From NCBI GenBank assembly GCA_900752785.1, contig CAADWP010000171.1, forward strand, positions 1 to 26,067: 26,067 bases of DNA, read 5' to 3'. Source of the stretch: an uncultured Ruminococcus sp. GTDB taxonomy: Bacteria > Bacillota > Clostridia > Oscillospirales > Ruminococcaceae. Of this stretch, positions 1 through 8,394 are shown piece after piece. The translations under genes were made by a program, and so were the position numbers. Under the pieces are notes generated by a model. The model made no database searches, had not been told where the DNA came from, and saw only the letters and a list, made by a program, of their open reading frames with translations. Each line of letters opens with the position of its first letter. The stretch's first letter is position 1.

Positions 1-2
1 CA

Positions 3-890
3 ATACAAGAATATTATACAGATATACGTCTTTTTCTTAGATTTATATATGAAAATAACCATAACACAGATAAAATGATTGAGGATATCTCAATTTCTGA
101 TATGACTGAAGATGAGTTGAAAAAAATATCTGTTGCGGATATTTATAATTTTATATTTTACACATCTGATGAACGCCACAATTCAGATAAAGCAAGATAC
201 CGAAAAATTTCTTCATTAAGAAACTTTTTTAAGTATCTCGAAAAGGTTGCGCATATAATTGAAAAAGATCCTACAAAGGATCTTGATGTTCCTGTGCCAA
301 AAGGTTCTCTTCCAAAGTTCCTTTCTCTTAACGAGAGCCTTCGTCTGCTTGAAGCCTCAGATAATAGCGATTCAAAACGCGACTATTGTATAATTACATT
401 ATTTCTTAACTGTGGAATGCGTCTCAGCGAGCTTGTTGGACTGAACATAAAAGATATTGATTTTTATGAAAATCGAGTTAAAGTATTAGGTAAAGGAAAT
501 AAGGAACGAATGATTTATCTTAATAATGCTTGTATTGATGCTTTAAATAAATATCTTGTGATCAGAAAAGAAAATCCCAAAGCTGCTGATGAACCGGCAT
601 TGTTCATAAGTAATCAAAATAAACGAATTTCAAAACGCCGTGTCCAGCAGATCGTGGAAAATACACTTCAAGCAGCCGGTCTTGATGGTAAAGGTATTAC
701 TACTCATAAACTTCGTCATACAGCAGCTACTCTTATGTATCAGTATGGTGATGCGGATGTACTGACGCTTAAAGAATTGCTCGGTCATGCAAGCGTTTCA
801 ACTACAGAAATTTATACTCATTTGAACGATGAGAATGTCCGCAGTGCGGTTGAGAACAATCCCCTTTCAAATATTAAAAAGAAAGATTAA
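3..890 (+). CDS. Tyrosine recombinase XerC/XerD-type (5' end outside window)
   Basis: Site-specific tyrosine recombinase; in this family XerC/XerD resolve chromosome dimers at dif. The frame is open to the left edge: codons before the first ATG (75) encode a typical N-terminal core-binding helix (YYTDIRLFLRFIYE), so the true start lies upstream of the window. Numbered from the ATG at 75, the catalytic set is complete: R116 (GMRLSEL), K140 (LGKGNKER), H211 and R214 (HKLRH), H238 (LLGHAS) and nucleophile Y247 (IYTHL). The core-binding domain spans roughly the first 75 residues and the catalytic domain the rest. The gene stands alone here, followed by a bidirectional terminator. XerC and XerD cannot be told apart by eye, and a phage or element integrase is less likely because no element genes or att-like repeats are visible. 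Confidence 0.9.
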   Translation: MQEYYTDIRLFLRFIYENNHNTDKMIEDISISDMTEDELKKISVADIYNFIFYTSDERHNSDKARYRKISSLRNFFKYLEKVAHIIEKDPTKDLDVPVPKGSLPKFLSLNESLRLLEASDNSDSKRDYCIITLFLNCGMRLSELVGLNIKDIDFYENRVKVLGKGNKERMIYLNNACIDALNKYLVIRKENPKAADEPALFISNQNKRISKRRVQQIVENTLQAAGLDGKGITTHKLRHTAATLMYQYGDADVLTLKELLGHASVSTTEIYTHLNDENVRSAVENNPLSNIKKKD

Positions 891-906
891 AAATTTTTAC
901 AATTAT

Positions 907-946
907 AAACTCCCTCTGAGCTTTATAAAAATTCAGAGGGAGTTTT
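907..946. terminator. Bidirectional intrinsic terminator between xer and MFS genes
   Basis: Inverted repeat with arms at 907-919 and 933-946. The core CTCCCTCTGA pairs with TCAGAGGGAG, flanked by A-rich and T-rich tracts on either side. It lies between two convergent genes and can serve both: T-tract at 943-955 for the plus strand, A-tract at 907-909 and 927-931 read as U on the minus strand. Confidence 0.85.
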
Positions 947-949
947 ATT

Positions 950-2236
950 TTATTTTAAATTCCAAATATGTTTATTATGTTTAAAGCATAGGCACACTAT
1001 CACACCTATAAATGCTATCACAAAGAAAAACAAAGCTGCGCCTGATCCCTTTCCCGAACCAAACAAAGCTGTAAGTAAATTGCTGTTTGCTTTGGACATA
1101 AATGGTTCAAATATGTGATCTACAGCAAATCCTCCTATAAAATACCCTATAGGAATAGTAAAAAATTGCAGAGAATTTCTTACGGAATATATTCTTCCCT
1201 GCATATTTTCCGGTATCTTAAATCGCATAATTGCGCTTAAATTTGTATTCATAAGCGGAATTGCGATCCAGCCGAGAAATCCTCCCAAGCTCCAGATCCA
1301 TACATTTTTTCCAAGGGCAAGAAAAAAATTCTCTGTACTCATCGAAAACAGCAGGCAATAGTATATAATCTTGACTCTGCTTTTGGGTGTTTTACATAAT
1401 GACGCAATAATGCTTCCCAAAAGAACAGAAAAACCAATCACCGTGTTTACTACGCCCAATATTCTTTCGCTTCCGCCGTTCCGGGATAAGATCATTGCCG
1501 GCAGTACGGCATCATACATTGATGCTACAAAATTTATAGCTGATAAAAAGATTATAAGATTGAATATGCCGCGTTCCTTTTTTAACCAATCTATACCGCT
1601 TTTTACTGATTCATAAAAGCTTTCATTGCTTTTATCGTTTATATTGTCATCCGGTATCTTTATGAATAACAGTAAAATTGTAAATGCTGCTGCAAAGGAA
1701 AATAAATCGAAAAATATAACAGCGTTCATTCCGAAAATTCCCATAACAGCGGTAGTTATTATCGGAGTTAGAATGGAGTTAACGGAATTGGAAAGATAGC
1801 GAAAGCTTCCTTCCTTTTGATAATATTTTTTGGGAAGAACTCTTGAAACAGCAGATTCCGAAGCAGGCTGCTGAACAGTATTCATAAGTCCATTTACAGA
1901 ATTTATAACGTAAATATGCCATATTTCAAGATTTTCAGTTATAATAAGCATTAGAACGATAAGCGTAGATAAAGCTGCGATACTGTCGCATATAAGCATC
2001 GTTTTTTTCTTATCCCATCTATCGGACAACGCTCCCGCAAAAATACTGCAAAGCACATAAGGAGCGTATGAACAGACCATAAGCATTGCCGTTCCCAGTG
2101 CAGAACCATTTTTATTATAAGACCATATTACAAGCGCATAAGCAGTCATGGCGCTTCCCAGTTCAGAAAAAGACTGTATCAGCCATAATATAAGAAATGT
2201 GCGCATTTCATAAACTGCTTTTAAAAATCTTTTCAT
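950..2236 (-). CDS. MFS efflux transporter (MFS_3 / macrolide-efflux-like)
   Basis: A 428-residue major facilitator protein with about twelve hydrophobic segments. It carries the family loop-2 motif at residues 68-80 (GALSDRWDKKKTM), with the pattern Gx3DRxxRK; the positive residues follow the Asp-Arg pair. Overall it resembles the MFS_3 group that contains EntS and the Mef-type macrolide exporters; substrate is not readable from sequence. The ATG at 2236 has SD AGGAG at 2246-2250 (9-nt spacing). The 5' leader is unusual: a 12-codon ORF with its own SD and interleaved inverted repeats precede the gene, as in inducible antibiotic-resistance genes. It follows the M18 aminopeptidase on the same strand with no terminator between, so readthrough from that operon can supply the mRNA. 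Drug efflux is inferred from family and leader. Confidence 0.88.
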   Translation of the reverse strand: MKRFLKAVYEMRTFLILWLIQSFSELGSAMTAYALVIWSYNKNGSALGTAMLMVCSYAPYVLCSIFAGALSDRWDKKKTMLICDSIAALSTLIVLMLIITENLEIWHIYVINSVNGLMNTVQQPASESAVSRVLPKKYYQKEGSFRYLSNSVNSILTPIITTAVMGIFGMNAVIFFDLFSFAAAFTILLLFIKIPDDNINDKSNESFYESVKSGIDWLKKERGIFNLIIFLSAINFVASMYDAVLPAMILSRNGGSERILGVVNTVIGFSVLLGSIIASLCKTPKSRVKIIYYCLLFSMSTENFFLALGKNVWIWSLGGFLGWIAIPLMNTNLSAIMRFKIPENMQGRIYSVRNSLQFFTIPIGYFIGGFAVDHIFEPFMSKANSNLLTALFGSGKGSGAALFFFVIAFIGVIVCLCFKHNKHIWNLK

Positions 2237-2245
2237 TGTACCTTA

Positions 2246-2349
2246 CTCCTAACGTATTCAAATTTTGAAGTCAGTTAGCGTGCAAGGTCGTCGGAACAGA
2301 TATTTATTCCGCTCTGTGCATTACTGTTCCGTTAACCTGTGCACAGAGC
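2246..2349 (-). promoter_or_regulatory. Candidate attenuator: interleaved stems plus SD-occluding hairpin before MFS gene
   Basis: In transcript (minus) order the leader holds arm 1 GCTCTGTGCA (2349-2340), arm 2 CGGAACAG (2331-2324), arm 3 TGCACAGAGC (2320-2311) and arm 4 CTGTTCCG (2299-2292). Arm 1 pairs with arm 3 (10 bp) and arm 2 with arm 4 (8 bp). The pairs are interleaved, so they form either a pseudoknot or alternative folds. A further hairpin, CTAAC (2278-2274) with GTTAG (2253-2249) and inner TTCAAA/TTTGAA, takes in the first two bases of the SD AGGAG. No U-run follows any stem, so translational control is more likely than termination. The mechanism is inferred. Confidence 0.55.
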
Positions 2350-2370
2350 TTTGTCAATACAAAGAATCAT
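2332..2370 (-). CDS. Candidate 12-codon leader peptide upstream of MFS gene
   Basis: Short ORF encoding MILCIDKALCTG and then TAA. Its ATG at 2370 is preceded by AAAAGGTG with a 5-nt A spacer, a good SD, and it begins 21 nt past the stop of the aminopeptidase gene. Codons 8-11 lie within the arm GCTCTGTGCA (2340-2349) of an inverted repeat whose partner sits at 2311-2320, so a ribosome on this ORF would block that stem. Size, position and overlap with a stem match leader peptides of erm/cat/mef-type attenuators. I do not recognise the peptide itself. Confidence 0.6.
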   Translation of the reverse strand: MILCIDKALCTG

Positions 2371-2391
2371 TTTTTCACCTTTTGTTCACAT

Positions 2392-3792
2392 TTAATCATT
2401 CATAAACGCAATAAACGCCTTATACGCCATATAGGTATCGAGCTTTGAAACGATCTCAAATGGCGCATGCATTGAAATAACAGGCACTCCAAGATCAATG
2501 GTATCGACATTAAGATTAGCGATATAAGCAGCAACCGTTCCGCCGCCGCCTTCATCGACTTTACCGAGTTCTCCTGTCTGCCATATGATATTTTCTCTAT
2601 TGAGAAGACGTCTTATTCTACCCGTAAATTCTGCGGAAGCGTCTGACGAACCTGATTTGCCTCTTGCTCCGGTATATTTTGTAACAACAACTCCCCTGTT
2701 GATATGTGCGCAATTATTTCTTTCATTTACTTCAGGGAAAGTCGGATCAAAGGCTGCATTAACGTCTGCGGAAAGACATTCCGAAGCCGAAAGGACGGTT
2801 CTGCCGTCAGAACCAAGAGCCTCAGCAATATCATAAATAAAGTACTTGAGATAAGATGAACAAAGTCCTGTATTACCGTCGCTGCCGATTTCTTCTTTAT
2901 CTGTAAGAACAGTAACGGCGGTATGAACGGGAGCAATGCAGTTAACGGCAGCCATAAGCGCAGGATAAGCGCATACTCTGTCATCATGACCATAAGAGCC
3001 GATCATGCTTCTGTCAAATCCAACATCCTTTGCTTTAAAAGCAGGTACGGCTTCAAGCTCTGCGGAAATAAAATCCGCTTCGGTAATTCCGTATTTTTCA
3101 AAAAGAATATTCATAATATTGAGCTTTACGGCTTCGCTTGCATCATCTGATCTGAAAGGACGCGAGCCTATTATTATATTAAGCTCCTCCCCTTTTATTC
3201 CCTGTGCAAGGGGACGCTTCATCTGTTCGTTTGCAAGATGAGGAAGGAGATCGGAAACACAGAATACAGGGTCATTTTCGTCCTCTCCGATGCAAACTGT
3301 AACTGACTCGCCGTCAGCTTTGATTATAACGCCGTGAAGCGCCAGAGGAATTACAGTCCATTGATATTTTTTTAAACCGCCGTAATAATGAGTTTTGAAC
3401 AGTGCGATATCGTTGTCCTCATAAAGCGGATTCTGCTTTAGATCCAATCTTGGCGAGTCGATATGAGCTGCACAAAGTCTTACTCCCTTGTCAATAGGAG
3501 CAGTTCCGATAACTGCCGTAACGATTGATTTTCCGCGATTGTTACAGTAAACCTTGTCGCCTGCTTTAAGCTCCATGCCCTTTTTAAAAGGAACAAAACC
3601 GTTTATTTCAAGAAGCTCCACAGCATAGCATACGGCTTCACGCTCTGTTTTTGCGCGGTCAAGAAAGCTTTTATAATTCTCGCAAAAATCGTCGCATGCG
3701 GCAAGCTCCATATCAGATAGTTTTGAACAGCCGTTTTTACGCTGAATAAACAGCTTATCCTTTAATTCTTTAATATCGTTTCTTTCTTCCAT
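2392..3792 (-). CDS. M18-family (aspartyl) aminopeptidase
   Basis: Cytosolic zinc metallo-aminopeptidase, 466 residues, typical M18 length, trimming N-terminal residues (often acidic) from peptides. Likely metal ligands and catalytic acids are in place: H110 (CAAHIDSPRLD), D270 (YGHDDR), E300/E301 (TDKEEIGSDGN), and a late His in VISMHAPFE near residue 441. A glycine-rich stretch (DEGGGGTVAAYI) and a GKSGSSDAS segment also match the family. SD AAAGGAG lies about 9 nt before the ATG. It is the fourth gene after prfA-sua5-coaE, 22 nt downstream of coaE, and probably part of that operon. Exact peptide preference cannot be read from sequence. Confidence 0.9.
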   Translation of the reverse strand: MEERNDIKELKDKLFIQRKNGCSKLSDMELAACDDFCENYKSFLDRAKTEREAVCYAVELLEINGFVPFKKGMELKAGDKVYCNNRGKSIVTAVIGTAPIDKGVRLCAAHIDSPRLDLKQNPLYEDNDIALFKTHYYGGLKKYQWTVIPLALHGVIIKADGESVTVCIGEDENDPVFCVSDLLPHLANEQMKRPLAQGIKGEELNIIIGSRPFRSDDASEAVKLNIMNILFEKYGITEADFISAELEAVPAFKAKDVGFDRSMIGSYGHDDRVCAYPALMAAVNCIAPVHTAVTVLTDKEEIGSDGNTGLCSSYLKYFIYDIAEALGSDGRTVLSASECLSADVNAAFDPTFPEVNERNNCAHINRGVVVTKYTGARGKSGSSDASAEFTGRIRRLLNRENIIWQTGELGKVDEGGGGTVAAYIANLNVDTIDLGVPVISMHAPFEIVSKLDTYMAYKAFIAFMND

Positions 3793-3814
3793 ATATAATA
3801 ACTCCTTTCGGGAT

Positions 3815-4462
3815 TCAGCAGCTTACAAAGGGGTTTTCCTTTGCCTGATAATAATCCTTTATTTTATCGGAAACTTCCTTTGAAATTTTATTTACAACGT
3901 CAAGCTGACCGTTGTTATGTATTATATAATCGGAACGGCTTGTGAAAAATTCTTCACTGAGCTGGGAATTCATACGCTGACGTGCTTGTTCCGAGGTCAA
4001 ATTATCACGGTTAATTATCCGTTTTTCTCTTATATCCGCATCGGCAAGTACAGAAATGATTATCTCGCAGAAATCATCGGCACGGCTTTCAAAAAGCGTA
4101 GGCGCATCCAAAAGAATAAGCTTTTTGCCATTGTCGGAATACTCTCTTATAAGACGAAGTATTTCCCCGGTAATATAAGGATAAATAATTGAGTTTAGCG
4201 TCTCCAGTTTTGCTTTATCGGAAAAAACGACTGCGGCAAGGGCTTTTCTGTCAAGATTCCCGTTTTCTGTAATTATACTCCTGCCAAAAAAATCAATTAT
4301 TTCCGCAAGGCAGTCCGAACCCTTTTCAACGACCTTCCGCGCAACCGTATCTGCATTGATTACGGAAAATCCGTTAGCGGAAAAAATCTTAGAAACTGTA
4401 CTTTTTCCGGCTCCCGTTTGACCTGTCAGACCGATCACCATAACTCCGTTTAAACTGTTCAT
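3815..4462 (-). CDS. coaE: Dephospho-CoA kinase
   Basis: Catalyses the last step of coenzyme A synthesis, ATP-dependent phosphorylation of the 3'-hydroxyl of dephospho-CoA. The 215-residue protein has Walker A GQTGAGKS at residues 14-21, a DAPTLFES segment typical of the family's LFE motif, and the conserved ending with RMNSQLSEE in the lid region. The ATG at 4462 overlaps the sua5 stop (ATGA) and has SD GAGGTG eight bases upstream. The in-frame Met8 has an SD too close to be used, so the first ATG is preferred. Translationally coupled to sua5. Confidence 0.93.
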   Translation of the reverse strand: MNSLNGVMVIGLTGQTGAGKSTVSKIFSANGFSVINADTVARKVVEKGSDCLAEIIDFFGRSIITENGNLDRKALAAVVFSDKAKLETLNSIIYPYITGEILRLIREYSDNGKKLILLDAPTLFESRADDFCEIIISVLADADIREKRIINRDNLTSEQARQRMNSQLSEEFFTSRSDYIIHNNGQLDVVNKISKEVSDKIKDYYQAKENPFVSC

Positions 4463-5472
4463 ATCCTTATCACCTCGAATCCCGCCGCCCGTATAAGCCG
4501 GTTATACACTGCAAGCCCGACTCCATCAAGCGAAGGGGCGCGTACATATACTTTTTCAGCTCCTATATCGTCAAGTTCGCGAAGCCTTTGAAAAAGCAAA
4601 TGCGCCTGCTGAGCGCTGTCGGCTCCATATGTAAGATATTTATATGGGAATCCGTTTTCATCGCCGTCAAAAATAAGCGAATATGTTTTTGCACCACAGT
4701 TTTTTCCTACATATTCCGTAAAATCCTTCATGGAAGCTTCGACAATAATAGCCTTAGCTTTCGGAGAATAATGCTTGTATTTCATCCCGGGAGAGGCGGC
4801 TTTTGCATTTTCACCAAGACCGTTAAGAATTGCCGGATCAATAATTACATTTTTACAATGCTCAAGAAGCATTTCCCTTGTAATGCATCCGGGGCGCAAA
4901 ATTCTTATAGTATCTTCATTTTCAATTGAAATAACGGTAGATTCAATACCGAATTCACATTGTCCTCCGTTGACTACCGCAGCTATTTTTCCGTTCATAT
5001 CGCGCATAACGTGTTCAGCGGTGGTAGGACTTGGATAACCGGAAATATTTGCCGACGGCGCGGCAATAGGCTTGCCGGAAAGCTCGATAAGCCTATGTAT
5101 TACAGGATGCGATGGAATTCTTATACCAACAGTATCCAATCCTCCGGATGTAACCAGTGGGATTCTGTCATTTTTGGGCAGCACAATTGTAAGCGGCCCT
5201 GGACAAAAAAGATCCGCCAGTTTATATGCAAGATCAGGTATATTTGATGTATATTTTTTTGCATTGGAAAAATTTGCAAGATGAACGATCAGCGGATTGT
5301 CGGCTGGACGACCTTTTGCGGCAAAAATACATCGTACAGCTTCCTCGTTGGAAGCGTCTGCCCCGAGTCCATAGACCGTTTCGGTTGGAATTCCTACCAC
5401 AAGTCCGTCTTTAATCATTTGCGCAGCTATTTGAAGCTGTGAATCGGTGTTACAAAGCAATATAGTTTTCAT
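4459..5472 (-). CDS. L-threonylcarbamoyladenylate synthase (Sua5/YrdC family)
   Basis: Makes threonylcarbamoyl-AMP from threonine, bicarbonate and ATP for the t6A37 tRNA modification. The YrdC domain occupies about residues 10-200, with GIPTETVYGLGADA, the KGRPADNPL nucleotide-binding motif (53-61) and PSANISGYPSPT. A C-terminal Sua5 domain follows (about 225-337), making this the two-domain Sua5 form rather than single-domain TsaC. Its start lies 3 nt past the prfA stop and its stop overlaps coaE, so all three are co-translated. The neighbourhood of prfA and sua5 is common in Firmicutes and fits a translation-accuracy operon. Confidence 0.93.
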   Translation of the reverse strand: MKTILLCNTDSQLQIAAQMIKDGLVVGIPTETVYGLGADASNEEAVRCIFAAKGRPADNPLIVHLANFSNAKKYTSNIPDLAYKLADLFCPGPLTIVLPKNDRIPLVTSGGLDTVGIRIPSHPVIHRLIELSGKPIAAPSANISGYPSPTTAEHVMRDMNGKIAAVVNGGQCEFGIESTVISIENEDTIRILRPGCITREMLLEHCKNVIIDPAILNGLGENAKAASPGMKYKHYSPKAKAIIVEASMKDFTEYVGKNCGAKTYSLIFDGDENGFPYKYLTYGADSAQQAHLLFQRLRELDDIGAEKVYVRAPSLDGVGLAVYNRLIRAAGFEVIRI

Positions 5473-5475
5473 AAT

Positions 5476-6549
5476 TTACGCTTCCTGTTTTGCAAGCTTA
5501 GCAGCCTGATCGGCTGTAGCAAGCGCGTCGAATACCTCGTCAAGATTTCCGTTAAGGACATCGTCAAGCTTATAAAGTGTAAGACCGATCCTATGGTCGG
5601 TAAGACGTCCCTGCGGATAATTATAAGTTCTAATGCGCTCTGATCTGTCTCCTGTTCCGACCTGAGTTCTTCTTTCTGAGGCGATTTGCGCTTCCTGCTC
5701 TCTTTGCATTGCCTCATAAATTCTCGAACGGAGAATTTTCATTGCCTTATCTTTATTCTTGTGCTGACTTCTTTCATCCTGACACTCTACGACCACGTTT
5801 GTAGGGAGATATGTGATACGAACGGCAGATTCTGTTTTATTTATATGCTGACCGCCTGCACCGCTTGCGCGGAAATAATCAATTTTTAAATCAGTTGGAT
5901 TTATTTCAAGCTCGACCTCGTCAGCTTCAACAAGCACTGCTACCGTAACTGTAGAGGTATGAATGCGTCCCTGAGATTCAGTTTCGGGAACTCTTTGAAC
6001 ACGGTGTACGCCGCTCTCATATTTAAGCCGAGAATAAGCTCCGTCTCCCTCTATGGAAAAGCTTATTTCCTTAAATCCGCCAAGCTCGGTAGGATTAGCA
6101 TAAAGAACCTCTTGTTTCCAACCTCTCGTTTCAGCGTACATTGTATACATTCGGTAGAGCGAATTAGCAAACAAAGCCGCCTCCTCGCCTCCTGCACCGC
6201 CGCGTATTTCAATGATAACGTTTTTGTCATCATTTGGATCCTTTGGCAGCAGCATTACTTTCAGTTCCTGAGTTATTCTTTCAATGTCTTCTTTGGTTTC
6301 TTCAAACTCTGTCTGAGCAAACTCCTTAAACTCCTTATCGGCAGTATTGTCTTCAAGCAGTTCCTTTGCATCGGAAAATTCTGCCTGAGCTTTCTGGTAG
6401 TCGCGATATTTTTCAATTATTGGCGTTATATTTTTAAAATCACGCATTAGCTGCGTATATAACTTATTATCGCTTACAATATCGGGTGAGGAAAGTTTTT
6501 CGCTTATTTCGTTGTATTTTTTTTCCATTAATGCAAGTTTTTCAAACAT
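5476..6549 (-). CDS. prfA: Peptide chain release factor 1
   Basis: Recognises UAA and UAG stop codons and triggers peptidyl-tRNA hydrolysis. The 357-residue protein has the full layout: an N-terminal coiled helical domain, the RF1 anticodon-like PxT motif as PET ([15 protein letters not shown]) and the catalytic GGQ loop ([17 protein letters not shown]). PxT instead of SPF identifies RF1 rather than RF2. SD AAGGAG lies 7 nt before the ATG. It sits 44 nt downstream of the DUF951 gene and 3 nt before sua5. A separate prmC (GGQ methyltransferase), often next to prfA, is absent here. Confidence 0.97.
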   Translation of the reverse strand: MFEKLALMEKKYNEISEKLSSPDIVSDNKLYTQLMRDFKNITPIIEKYRDYQKAQAEFSDAKELLEDNTADKEFKEFAQTEFEETKEDIERITQELKVMLLPKDPNDDKNVIIEIRGGAGGEEAALFANSLYRMYTMYAETRGWKQEVLYANPTELGGFKEISFSIEGDGAYSRLKYESGVHRVQRVPETESQGRIHTSTVTVAVLVEADEVELEINPTDLKIDYFRASGAGGQHINKTESAVRITYLPTNVVVECQDERSQHKNKDKAMKILRSRIYEAMQREQEAQIASERRTQVGTGDRSERIRTYNYPQGRLTDHRIGLTLYKLDDVLNGNLDEVFDALATADQAAKLAKQEA

Positions 6550-6593
6550 TATAAAACTCCTTAAATTTAATATTGAAGAAAAAATGCGATAAT

Positions 6594-6782
6594 CTATCCC
6601 TCGTCGGTATGTTTTACGTTTTTTATACTTTTTTCAATTTTATTTCTCGGCACCATAAATTCACGGGAGCATTTTGTACATTTTAGGCGAAAATCCATGC
6701 CGGAGCGTATAACGTACATTTCGTTTGCACCGCATGGATGATTTTTTTTCATTGTAAGCAGATCGCCGGGTCTTATGTCCAA
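6594..6782 (-). CDS. DUF951 family small protein (YyzM-like), TTG start
   Basis: A 62-residue protein matching the DUF951 family by pattern: an N-terminal barrel-like strand set ([24 protein letters not shown]) followed by [14 protein letters not shown] and a basic tail. The HPCG, CxxC and NE motifs suggest a small metal- or RNA-binding fold, but function is unknown. The start is TTG at 6782, supported by SD GGGGAG seven bases upstream and by the family N-terminus; no upstream ATG is available. It is the first gene of the prfA-sua5-coaE series and lies about 38 nt downstream of a predicted transcription start. Confidence 0.85.
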   Translation of the reverse strand: MDIRPGDLLTMKKNHPCGANEMYVIRSGMDFRLKCTKCSREFMVPRNKIEKSIKNVKHTDEG

Positions 6783-6826
6783 GCTATTTCTCCCCTTTCC
6801 TTACAGTCCAAAATCGTCCATTTCAC

Positions 6827-6855
6827 ATTATACCCCAAAATCTAATTTAAATCAA
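6827..6855 (-). promoter_or_regulatory. Sigma-A promoter for DUF951-prfA-sua5-coaE operon
   Basis: On the minus strand: -35 TTGATT (6850-6855), 17-base spacer, -10 TATAAT (6827-6832). Predicted start is near 6820, giving a short untranslated leader before the TTG of the DUF951 gene. The -10 is a perfect consensus and the -35 matches four of six. Confidence 0.7.
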
Positions 6856-6951
6856 TATTTTGACGGTATATTTTTTTTAATTTGTGTAAAAATAATAAAA
6901 ACAGGTTCTCAAAAATATTAAAGTCAAACAAAAAATCGAAAGGATGATAAA

Positions 6952-7311
6952 ATGATAACCAGAATTTCCGCCAAATTTGAAGCTCCCGAACTTGCTGAGC
7001 TTGCGATAGGACGAGTAAAAAAAAGTGTTAAGGGCGTACACAGCGCACGTCTTGCATATAACAGAATATCAAATCATGCAGAGAAGCTTCGAAGCGGGAG
7101 TATATATACTCTTATTCCTACAGTTTCGACCGTTCACAGCTATAATTATTTTACGGCAGTTATGGAGCAGCCGGCTTCGGAGGATATAATTCCCGAGCCT
7201 TCAAGAAGCAGAAGCACAAGCATATACCTTATATGCGAGCAGGATTGTTCAGATCAAGCTTGCTCAATTCTTCACGCTTTGGGTGGATTTGACGTGAAAT
7301 GTGAAAAATAA
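6952..7311 (+). CDS. Small conserved-looking protein of unknown function
   Basis: 119 residues, soluble, no signal or membrane segment. Translation is well supported by SD AAAGGATG just before the ATG and by housekeeping-like codon use. The first 35 residues (strand ITRISAKFEA, then a helix) and the last 30 (strand TSIYLICEQ, helix SDQACSILHALGG, strand FDVKCE) look like two beta-alpha units, as in ferredoxin-like or YflT/general-stress-type folds. The middle is a looser Ser/Thr-rich stretch. It precedes the S1-domain protein by 77 nt and may be co-transcribed. I do not recognise the family and assign no function. Confidence 0.7.
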   Translation: MITRISAKFEAPELAELAIGRVKKSVKGVHSARLAYNRISNHAEKLRSGSIYTLIPTVSTVHSYNYFTAVMEQPASEDIIPEPSRSRSTSIYLICEQDCSDQACSILHALGGFDVKCEK

Positions 7312-7388
7312 ATTTAACCATGAATATACTTTGTCTTTTCGGCATAAGATTGACTATCAAAGCTTAGCATAATAACGGAGGTAAAAAT

Positions 7389-8309
7389 ATGAATTACAGA
7401 CCCGAAGGCTGTCTTTTTAAGACTGCTGCAAATCAGAAGTACATCTCGTCACCGGAAGGTCTTGCTGACGCAATGGGAAAAGGCGTTATATTGGAAGCAA
7501 GAGCAGAACTTTGCGACAGTTCCCATAATCTTATAATAGATCTGCCCTGTGGAAAGGGTATTATTCCACGTGAAGAAGGAGCAATAGGCATTGCCGAAGG
7601 AAAAATACGCGATATTGCTCTTATTTCCAGGGTGAACAAAATAGTTTGTTTTAAGGTGGTAAGTCTTACAAATGGATCTGACGGAAAGCTCACTGTCGCT
7701 CTTTCCCGAAAGGCTGCTCAGGAAGAATGCAGCCGCAGCTACATAGAACGTTTATGTAACGGCGATGTCATTGAAGCAAAGGTCACTCATCTTGAACAGT
7801 TCGGTTGTTTTGTAGATATTGGATGCGGAATTCCTTCAATGATATCAATTGACGCTATTTCCGTTTCAAGAATCTCTCATCCCGGCGATAGATTTTCGGT
7901 CGGTCAGCTTATACGCGCCGTTGTTAAGTCTAAGGAGCAAGAACGCATCTGTCTAAGCCATAAGGAGCTTCTCGGTTCATGGGATGAAAATGCCAATGAA
8001 TTTGAAGCCGGAGAAACCGTATCCGGAATAGTCCGCTCTGTAGAAGAATATGGAATTTTCGTTGAACTTACTCCTAATCTTGCAGGTCTTGCCGAACCAA
8101 AAGAAAATGTTTTACCCGGTCAGCATGTCAGCGTTTATATTAAAGCTGTTATTCCGGAAAAAATGAAAATAAAGCTTGTGATCGTAGATGTTTGCGAAGA
8201 TACAGAGCGGAGTGTTGAAATGAAATATTATTGTAATTCGGATCATATAAATTCATGGAAATATTCATCGGAAAGTTCCGGAAGATTCATCGGTACTGAA
8301 TTCAATTAA
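7389..8309 (+). CDS. S1-domain RNA-binding protein (RpsA-like fragment family)
   Basis: 306 residues with three S1/OB-like repeats: about 28-107 (degenerate), 122-192 (GDVIEAKVTHLEQFGCFVDI, the clearest) and 205-265 (GETVSGIVRSVEEYGIFVEL). S1 repeats bind single-stranded RNA; proteins of this size in Clostridia are usually annotated as S1-like or 30S S1 homologues, though shorter than the six-repeat E. coli S1. The N-terminal 27 residues and the last 40 are not S1-like. SD GGAGGT lies 7 nt before the ATG. The gene is followed by a terminator. Whether it sits on the ribosome or acts as an mRNA-specific factor is not visible. Confidence 0.85.
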   Translation: MNYRPEGCLFKTAANQKYISSPEGLADAMGKGVILEARAELCDSSHNLIIDLPCGKGIIPREEGAIGIAEGKIRDIALISRVNKIVCFKVVSLTNGSDGKLTVALSRKAAQEECSRSYIERLCNGDVIEAKVTHLEQFGCFVDIGCGIPSMISIDAISVSRISHPGDRFSVGQLIRAVVKSKEQERICLSHKELLGSWDENANEFEAGETVSGIVRSVEEYGIFVELTPNLAGLAEPKENVLPGQHVSVYIKAVIPEKMKIKLVIVDVCEDTERSVEMKYYCNSDHINSWKYSSESSGRFIGTEFN

Positions 8310-8354
8310 GAGCCGCGCAAAGCCGTCGGGCGTGATTCCTTAACCTTGACATAT

Positions 8355-8390
8355 AAAAAGCAGCTAAAAATATATTTTAGCTGCTTTTTT
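8355..8390. terminator. Bidirectional terminator between S1-protein gene and pfkA
   Basis: A-rich arm with core AGCAGCTAAAA (8359-8369) and matching arm TTTTAGCTGCT (8375-8385), with T-tract to 8390. The outer A and T tracts let it stop transcription of both converging genes; the pfkA stop is 5 bases away. Confidence 0.88.
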
Positions 8391-8394
8391 GTAC

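Noticed and set aside
3..890. Integrase of a mobile element at the left edge
   Set aside because: No repeats, att-like sites, or phage/element genes are seen; the protein is XerC/D-like and stands next to housekeeping genes.
2351..2356. TTGACA in the MFS leader as a -35 element
   Set aside because: No acceptable -10 at 16-18 bases (only TTAACG-like sequence), and it lies within the leader ORF; readthrough from the upstream operon is more likely.
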